A stretch of DNA of 36,265 nucleotides, taken from the NCBI GenBank assembly GCA_026015185.1, contig JAOZGX010000101.1, positions 1 to 36,265 on the forward strand, read 5' to 3'. Source of the stretch: Candidatus Bathyarchaeota archaeon. Its GTDB lineage: Archaea > Thermoproteota > Bathyarchaeia > 40CM-2-53-6 > RBG-13-38-9. This document shows, piece by piece, positions 31,650-36,265 of this stretch (within the stretch, counting starts at the first letter, position 1; every line of letters begins with the position of its first letter). Position numbers and translations under genes: made by a program. The notes beneath the pieces are model-generated. The model saw nothing but the letters and a program-made list of their open reading frames with translations. It made no database searches and was not told where the DNA came from.

Positions 31650-32891
31650 TTAACGCCTTTTTGGGAGGCATTTTGGGATGTATTGAAATAATCCTCCAAC
31701 AACTTCATCCTCAGACAACACATTTAGCACAGTTCTAGGTGAAACGCCAAGACGGATTTTCTTTGTTCTGCCAAAGCGTCCAAAACTGACTACTCTAGCG
31801 TTTAGAATGCCAAGCAGATCTAGTTCATTTATAAGTCCACTTACCCTTCTCTGTGTTAAAGGTTCTAATTCTATGGATTTGCATAACTCTTTGTAGATTT
31901 CAAAAATGTTCCCGGTTATCACACCTTCCTCAGGCATAAAGTTGTTTAGTAAAAAAGTAACAACAATTACTATTTTAGAATGTAAAGGTAAAGATGAAAG
32001 AGCTTCTGATACTCGATCATGTTCGATTTTTTTCTGAGCTAATCGTATATGATCTTCTTTAACCTTTTCAATTCCTTCCCGCTCGGCTAATTCTCCAGCA
32101 ACTCTTAAAAGATCAAGGGCTCGTCTTGCATCTCCATGTTCTCCAGCTGCTAATGCTGCACATAATTTAAGTGATGAAAAGTCTATCGCATCATTATGAA
32201 AGGCTTCTTTAACCCTAATCAACAAAATGTCATACAATTCATTAGCAAGGTAAGGTTTGAAAACAACTTCTTCCTCACTCAGACAACTAAGAATACGAGC
32301 GTCAAGGAACTCTTTAAAGTGGAGATCATTTGAAACGCAAATTAAACCAACCCAATTGCTATTAAGATTTTCATTTATTCTTGTTAATTCATATAGAAGA
32401 TTATTATCTTCATCCTTTCTGACTAAGGCGTCTATTTCATCCAGTACTACTAATAAAGAACATTTCTGTTGATTTAGAAATTTTTGGATTCGATTGAATA
32501 ACTCACCAACAGCTAAACCTGTGAAAGGTACTTCAATTCCCAATGATCTGCAGATATCTGCAAGTACACGGTAATTTGTGCCGGTTAAACGACAATTAAT
32601 ATAAGATATCTTAAGAAGCGGTTCCACTTCTCTTGCTTTATTCTCAAGAGCGCTTAATACAAATTTTGAAACAGCCGTTTTACCTGTTCCGGTTTTCCCA
32701 TAAATAAAAATATTCGAAATTTTTGAATGGTTTAGAGCTGGTGCCAATATTCCTGCTAATCTATTTATCTGCTCATCTCTATGAGGGAGAATATCTGGAA
32801 TATAATCATGTCTCAAAACGTCTCGATTCAAAAAAATATTAGTACCTATAAGTATTTTGTTGAAGATACCTTCTACTTGATTTTCATACAA
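31650..32891 (-). CDS. cdc6: Orc1/Cdc6 replication initiator
   Basis: The 413-residue AAA+ ATPase has Walker A GKTGTGKT (residues 65-72), Walker B VVLDEIDAL (about 148-156), an arginine/sensor region (LYELTRINENLNSNWVGLICVSND), sensor 2 GDARRALDLLRVAGE, and a C-terminal winged helix (about 320-400) that binds origin recognition boxes. It initiates replication and loads MCM. The start is a TTG with GGAGGG about 13 nt upstream, spaced longer than usual, but no nearer start was found. It ends 8 bp from the end of the PolD small subunit gene. The neighbouring 341-bp upstream region shows no clear origin boxes, whereas the tract after ppdK does. Confidence 0.93.
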   Translation of the reverse strand: MYENQVEGIFNKILIGTNIFLNRDVLRHDYIPDILPHRDEQINRLAGILAPALNHSKISNIFIYGKTGTGKTAVSKFVLSALENKAREVEPLLKISYINCRLTGTNYRVLADICRSLGIEVPFTGLAVGELFNRIQKFLNQQKCSLLVVLDEIDALVRKDEDNNLLYELTRINENLNSNWVGLICVSNDLHFKEFLDARILSCLSEEEVVFKPYLANELYDILLIRVKEAFHNDAIDFSSLKLCAALAAGEHGDARRALDLLRVAGELAEREGIEKVKEDHIRLAQKKIEHDRVSEALSSLPLHSKIVIVVTFLLNNFMPEEGVITGNIFEIYKELCKSIELEPLTQRRVSGLINELDLLGILNARVVSFGRFGRTKKIRLGVSPRTVLNVLSEDEVVGGLFQYIPKCLPKRR

Positions 32892-33232
32892 ATGAATCGA
32901 GAGCCCTCCAGCTAATCTTGATAGGCAATAAAGAGACGTAATAAAAAAAATAAGGCTTCATATACAAAAAAATCAACAAATAACTGAAAAGAAATAGAGA
33001 AGACATGGATCTGTAGATTGTTTAGTCATCTACAAAAGCATCATTATTTACAATTCGCATCATTTTGTAAAGCTCATCCATGAAAATGAAAAATACTGAG
33101 CATTTTGTATTATAGGCAATACTTCTTATCTATAGCAAAATTTAAAAATGTGCTTAATTCTAAGTCTGCCTGTTTATATTTTAAATTCTAATTATAAAGC
33201 TTAAGTCCAGATGGAATTTGAAGGGATAAAAT
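32892..33232. other. Divergent intergenic region between cdc6 and ppdK
   Basis: An AT-rich 341-bp stretch without a supported gene. It holds an inverted repeat TGTAGAT/ATCTACA (33012-33034) and a GAAGGGA Shine-Dalgarno for ppdK. A segment AAGTCCAGATGGAA (about 33204-33217) resembles an origin box half, but the spacing and flanks do not match the three convincing elements after ppdK. Confidence 0.5.
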
Positions 33233-35866
33233 TTGAGAGTTTACTCATTTGAAGAGGGAGATGGAAAGAATAAGAGTTTACTGGGCGGAAAAGGAGCTAA
33301 TCTTTGTGAAATGACCCAAATCGGTTTGCACGTTCCGCCGGGATTTGTTATAACTACAGATGCTTGTTTAGATTATTATAATAATCAAAACATAATGCCA
33401 GAGGGATTAATGGATGAAGTAAAAAGACACATAGAAGGGCTGGAAAAACAAACTATGAAAAAATTCGGTGATGCGAAGAACCCTCTTTTAATCTCTGTCA
33501 GATCCGGTGCCGCTCTTTCCATGCCTGGTATGATGGATACCGTTCTAAACCTTGGTTTAAACGATATTACTGTAGAAGGTTTAATAAACCAGACAAAGAA
33601 TGTTCGATTTGCTTGGGATTCTTATAGACGTTTTGTTCAATTATTTTCTGAAATTGCTATGGGGGCAAGTGAAAAAAGTTTTAGCAATGCATTTGAAGAT
33701 TTCAAGTCAAAATTCGGAGCAAAGTTCGATACAGATTTAGATGCAGCAGCCCTTAAAGAAATCACAGAGGAATTTAAGAAAATATGTGAAAAGGAAACAG
33801 GCAGGGAATTCCCAACAGATCCTCATAAACAGCTTGAGACTGCGATTGGTGCGGTTTTTGCATCTTGGATGGGAAAAAGAGCTGTTGATTACAGAAAATT
33901 CAATAAGATTACTACAGATATGGCAAATGGAACTGCTGTAAATGTACAAACAATGGTTTTTGGTAATATGGGTAATGATTCAGCTACAGGTGTAGCATTC
34001 ACTCGAGATCCTGGAACAGGCGATAATATCTTCTATGGTGAATATTTGACTAATGCACAAGGTGAAGATGTAGTAGCAGGCATTCGAACTCCAAAACCTA
34101 TTTTAGAAATGGAAAAAGAATTTCCGGAAACATTCAAAGAACTTTGTGAAGTTAGAAAAGCTTTGGAGAAGCACTACAAAGAGGTACAAGATTTAGAGTT
34201 TACAATGGAACGCGGTAGACTTTGGATTTTACAAACTCGAAATGGAAAAATGACAGCTGCTGCGAGATTAAAAACAAGTATAGATATGTTTCATGAGGGA
34301 TTGCTCGTAAAGGAAGAGTCTTTGATCCGAATAGATCCTTCACAACTGGAACAATTAATGCATAAACGGATCGATCCTAAAGCAGAAGTCAAGGCAATTA
34401 CCAAAGGCCTTCCTGCATCTCCAGGTGCTGCCTCAGGTACTGTAGTGTTTTCAGCTGATGAAGCAGAACATATGGGTAAGGAAGGAAAAAAAATCATCCT
34501 CGTTCGAGAGGAAACAAAACCAGATGATATTCATGGTTTCATTGCAGCGCAAGGAATCTTAACATCTAGAGGTGGAAGAACTTCACATGCAGCGGTGGTA
34601 GCCAGAGCGATGGGTAAGCCTTGCGTTTCTGGATGTGAAGAAATAAAAATTGACGATCGTGCAGGGTTGTTTACAGTAGGTAATAAAGAGATAAAAGACG
34701 GCAATATGATCACAATCAATGGATCAAGTGGCGAAGTATTCTTAGGAGAGATTCCATTAATAGATCCAGAAATAACTGAAGATTTTAGACAAATTCTAGG
34801 ATGGGCTGATGATATTCGAAAATTAGGAATTAGAACAAATGCTGATACGCCATCTGATGCGAAAAGAGCGAGGGAGTTTGGTGCTGAAGGAATTGGGCTT
34901 TGTAGAACAGAAAGAATGTTTAATGCAGTAGATCGTTTACCAATTGTACATGAAATGATACTTGCAGAAAATGATGAAGAGCGACAGGTAGCCATTAATA
35001 AATTAATGCCATTACAAAAGAATGATTTCATGGAAATCTTTGAAGTTATGAATGGGTTACCTGTAACAATTCGTTTACTTGATCCACCTTTGCATGAATT
35101 CCTTCCATCAATAGAGCAATTGATGTTTGATATTAATGAATTAAAAGAACAGAATAAGGATATTAATGAAAAAGAAAAAATCTTGAAGAAAGTCAAAGTA
35201 TTATTTGAAGTAAATCCCATGCTGGGTCATCGTGGGGTTAGATTAGGAATCACATCCCCACAATTATATGATATGCAAGTCTGTGCAATTATTGAAGCAG
35301 CATGCGAAATGAAAAAGAAAAATTTTGATGTTAAACCAGAAATAATGGTCCCTCAAGTAGGTATTGCAAGTGAATTACAATTAATTAAAAACCATGTTAA
35401 TAATATTGCAAATGAAGTTATGAATAGAATGAATATTAAAATTGATTATAAATTTGGTACGATGGTAGAAGTAGTTCGAGGTTGTTTAACTGCTGATAAG
35501 ATAGCTGAAGTGGTGGAATTCTTTTCATTTGGGACTAATGATTTAACCCAAGGTACTTTTTCATTTTCACGTGAAGATGTTGAAAATAAATTTTTACCTT
35601 ATTATATCTCACAAGGCATCTTAAAGAACAATCCATTCGAAATTCTAGATCAAGAAGGTGTAGGTAAACTAATGGATTGGGCTGTAAGAGAGGGATATAA
35701 GACACGTAAAGATTTGAAAGTTGGTATTTGTGGTGAACATGGTGGAGAACCAAGTTCAATAGAGTTCTGTCATAAAATTGGTTTGGATTATGTTTCATGT
35801 TCGGCTTTTCGAGTTCCTATAGCTAGACTAGCTGCTGCTCAAGCACAAATTAAAGAAAATAAATAG
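33233..35866 (+). CDS. ppdK: Pyruvate, phosphate dikinase
   Basis: The 877-residue enzyme interconverts pyruvate, ATP and phosphate with phosphoenolpyruvate, AMP and pyrophosphate. All three domains are present in order: the N-terminal ATP-grasp (GGKGANLCEMTQIGLHVPPGF, LSMPGMMDTVLNLGLND), the phosphohistidine swivel domain with GGRTSHAAVVARAMG and His452 as the phosphocarrier (equivalent to His455 of the Clostridium enzyme), and the C-terminal barrel (GIGLCRTERMF, FFSFGTNDLTQGTFSFSRED, GICGEHGGEP). Length and motifs fit PPDK, not PEP synthase. The start is a TTG with GAAGGGA six bases upstream. It is probably used in gluconeogenesis or PPi-based glycolysis. It is divergent from cdc6. Confidence 0.96.
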   Translation: MRVYSFEEGDGKNKSLLGGKGANLCEMTQIGLHVPPGFVITTDACLDYYNNQNIMPEGLMDEVKRHIEGLEKQTMKKFGDAKNPLLISVRSGAALSMPGMMDTVLNLGLNDITVEGLINQTKNVRFAWDSYRRFVQLFSEIAMGASEKSFSNAFEDFKSKFGAKFDTDLDAAALKEITEEFKKICEKETGREFPTDPHKQLETAIGAVFASWMGKRAVDYRKFNKITTDMANGTAVNVQTMVFGNMGNDSATGVAFTRDPGTGDNIFYGEYLTNAQGEDVVAGIRTPKPILEMEKEFPETFKELCEVRKALEKHYKEVQDLEFTMERGRLWILQTRNGKMTAAARLKTSIDMFHEGLLVKEESLIRIDPSQLEQLMHKRIDPKAEVKAITKGLPASPGAASGTVVFSADEAEHMGKEGKKIILVREETKPDDIHGFIAAQGILTSRGGRTSHAAVVARAMGKPCVSGCEEIKIDDRAGLFTVGNKEIKDGNMITINGSSGEVFLGEIPLIDPEITEDFRQILGWADDIRKLGIRTNADTPSDAKRAREFGAEGIGLCRTERMFNAVDRLPIVHEMILAENDEERQVAINKLMPLQKNDFMEIFEVMNGLPVTIRLLDPPLHEFLPSIEQLMFDINELKEQNKDINEKEKILKKVKVLFEVNPMLGHRGVRLGITSPQLYDMQVCAIIEAACEMKKKNFDVKPEIMVPQVGIASELQLIKNHVNNIANEVMNRMNIKIDYKFGTMVEVVRGCLTADKIAEVVEFFSFGTNDLTQGTFSFSREDVENKFLPYYISQGILKNNPFEILDQEGVGKLMDWAVREGYKTRKDLKVGICGEHGGEPSSIEFCHKIGLDYVSCSAFRVPIARLAAAQAQIKENK

Positions 35867-35892
35867 AATTCCATTAAGTACCTGGCCCCTCC

Positions 35893-35914
35893 ACCCCTAA
35901 ACTTCCAGTGGAAA
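35893..35914 (-). promoter_or_regulatory. Origin recognition box-like element 1
   Basis: Read on the minus strand: TTCCACTGGAA, four bases, then AGGGGT. The dyad TTCCAGTGGAA (plus strand, 35903-35913) is the classic core of archaeal ORB sites. Seventeen of 22 positions agree with elements 2 and 3 each. Confidence 0.7.
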
Positions 35915-36074
35915 GATTTACCTTGAAGTGGGGGTATTATTTGATTTTATTTATTTAATATACCCCGATTGGTATAGGCTATTTTATAATTAAAAGAATT
36001 AGTATCAATATAGATATACAAAAAACTCTAAAAAATTCATTATTCATATACAAATGAGATTAATATATACATAT

Positions 36075-36096
36075 TTCCAAGAGAAGTATAGGGGTA
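36075..36096 (+). promoter_or_regulatory. Origin recognition box-like element 2
   Basis: On the plus strand: TTCCAAGAGAA, four bases, then AGGGGT, with a further GGGG two bases after. The core dyad is imperfect, but the AGGGGT is at exactly the same distance as in element 1, and orientation is opposite. Confidence 0.6.
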
Positions 36097-36197
36097 CGGG
36101 GATTTACAAATATATATAAACTATGTTTGATTTCTTGTGAACAAAATTCAATTATTTCGGAAATTACGTCTAAATGGGAAGTTTTATATATTTTTTA

Positions 36198-36214
36198 ATT
36201 CACAATTTGTGAAT
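36198..36214. repeat. 17-bp perfect inverted repeat in the origin region
   Basis: ATTCACAA-T-TTGTGAAT forms a perfect dyad beside element 3. A half copy, TTGTGAA, occurs about 60 bp to the left (36135-36141). Confidence 0.5.
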
Positions 36215-36222
36215 AGTCTCAT

Positions 36223-36244
36223 AACCCCTCTATTTCCATTGGAA
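36223..36244 (-). promoter_or_regulatory. Origin recognition box-like element 3
   Basis: On the minus strand: TTCCAATGGAA, four bases, then AGGGGTT. It has the same orientation as element 1 and agrees with it at 17 of 22 positions. Confidence 0.7.
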
Positions 36245-36265
36245 TATTGAATTTTCAACTAGAAA

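Larger units (their letters stand above)
35867..36265. other. Candidate chromosomal replication origin (oriC)
   Basis: A gene-free, AT-rich tract of about 400 bp with three elements matching one another and the archaeal origin recognition box: TTCCA-N-TGGAA or a near relative, followed at a fixed distance by AGGGGT. Long AT-rich runs such as AATATATATAAA (about 36109-36120) and TTTTATATATTTTTTAA (36182-36198), suitable for unwinding, lie between or beside them. The cdc6 gene is about 3 kb away and the PolD subunit gene adjacent to it, as in several archaea. A weaker, degenerate element may lie at 35918-35935. The tract reaches the window edge, so its full extent is unknown. Confidence 0.7.

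Noticed and set aside
33204-33217. Origin box upstream of ppdK
   Set aside because: AAGTCCAGATGGAA has a shifted core spacing and the following G run is the ppdK Shine-Dalgarno.
34531-35220. 229-codon minus-strand frame
   Set aside because: Antisense to ppdK; low-complexity Ser/Ile-rich translation and no Shine-Dalgarno.
35918-35935. Fourth origin recognition box
   Set aside because: TTACCTTGAAGTGGGGGT keeps the G run but not the TTCCA/TGGAA core; too degenerate to count.
1-36265. CRISPR arrays and insertion sequences
   Set aside because: No regularly spaced direct repeats, transposase-like proteins or terminal inverted repeats were seen anywhere in the window.

Overview
The window looks like a piece of an archaeal chromosome, AT-rich (roughly one third G+C by eye). 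The archaeal markers are an Orc1/Cdc6 initiator, the small (exonuclease) subunit of DNA polymerase D, a bacterio-opsin-activator type HTH_10 regulator, a type II (archaeal) GAPDH homologue, an intron-bearing tRNA-Ser gene, and promoters of TATA-box type. PolD excludes most Crenarchaeota. Abundant Fe-S, corrinoid and nickel-pincer enzyme families, plus a B12-dependent ribonucleotide reductase, suggest an anaerobe. A Bathyarchaeia-like or related lineage is possible, but that placement is inference. Many genes start with TTG behind a clear Shine-Dalgarno motif.

Layout. 1-7.5 kb is a catabolic island: a truncated Tat-signal protein, two paralogous metal-dependent cyclase-family hydrolases in opposite orientation at the two edges, a VOC protein, a divergent type II GAPDH-like dehydrogenase, a LarA-type lactate-racemase homologue, a relic of threonine synthase, and an overlapping pair of family I CoA-transferase subunits. 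7.6-11.3 kb has a NapH-like membrane ferredoxin with a tethered Ig-like protein, a membrane SnoaL-like protein, a LUD-domain protein and an unknown protein. 11.5-20.8 kb has class II ribonucleotide reductase, a YbaK-type deacylase, cupin, 4-OT-like tautomerase, a QueG-like Fe-S protein, an HTH_10 regulator directly following a methyltransferase, an MBL hydrolase, a nitroreductase and a surface protein with a PEF-CTERM-like tail.

20.9-23.9 kb is the most unusual block: a 28-residue CxxCxxC microprotein divergent from an HxlR-type regulator, then a small membrane protein, a SAM methyltransferase and, 5 bp later, a corrinoid protein that reads as a natural fusion of HgcA (mercury methylation corrinoid protein) and HgcB (ferredoxin), with a variant cap-helix motif. 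A tRNA-Ser gene with an anticodon-loop intron follows.

24-36.3 kb has TldE/TldD, a threonine-dehydrogenase-like SDR, two unknown small proteins, two membrane proteins that both end in zinc ribbons (DUF4389-like and PrsW), PolD small subunit, Orc1/Cdc6, pyruvate phosphate dikinase and, after it, a gene-free AT-rich tract with three matching origin-recognition-box-like elements, a strong replication-origin candidate.

Across the window, palindromic alternating GC tracts with a core like TAGCGCGCGCTA recur just after, or at the very end of, genes. They are far commoner than such an AT-rich sequence should give by chance.
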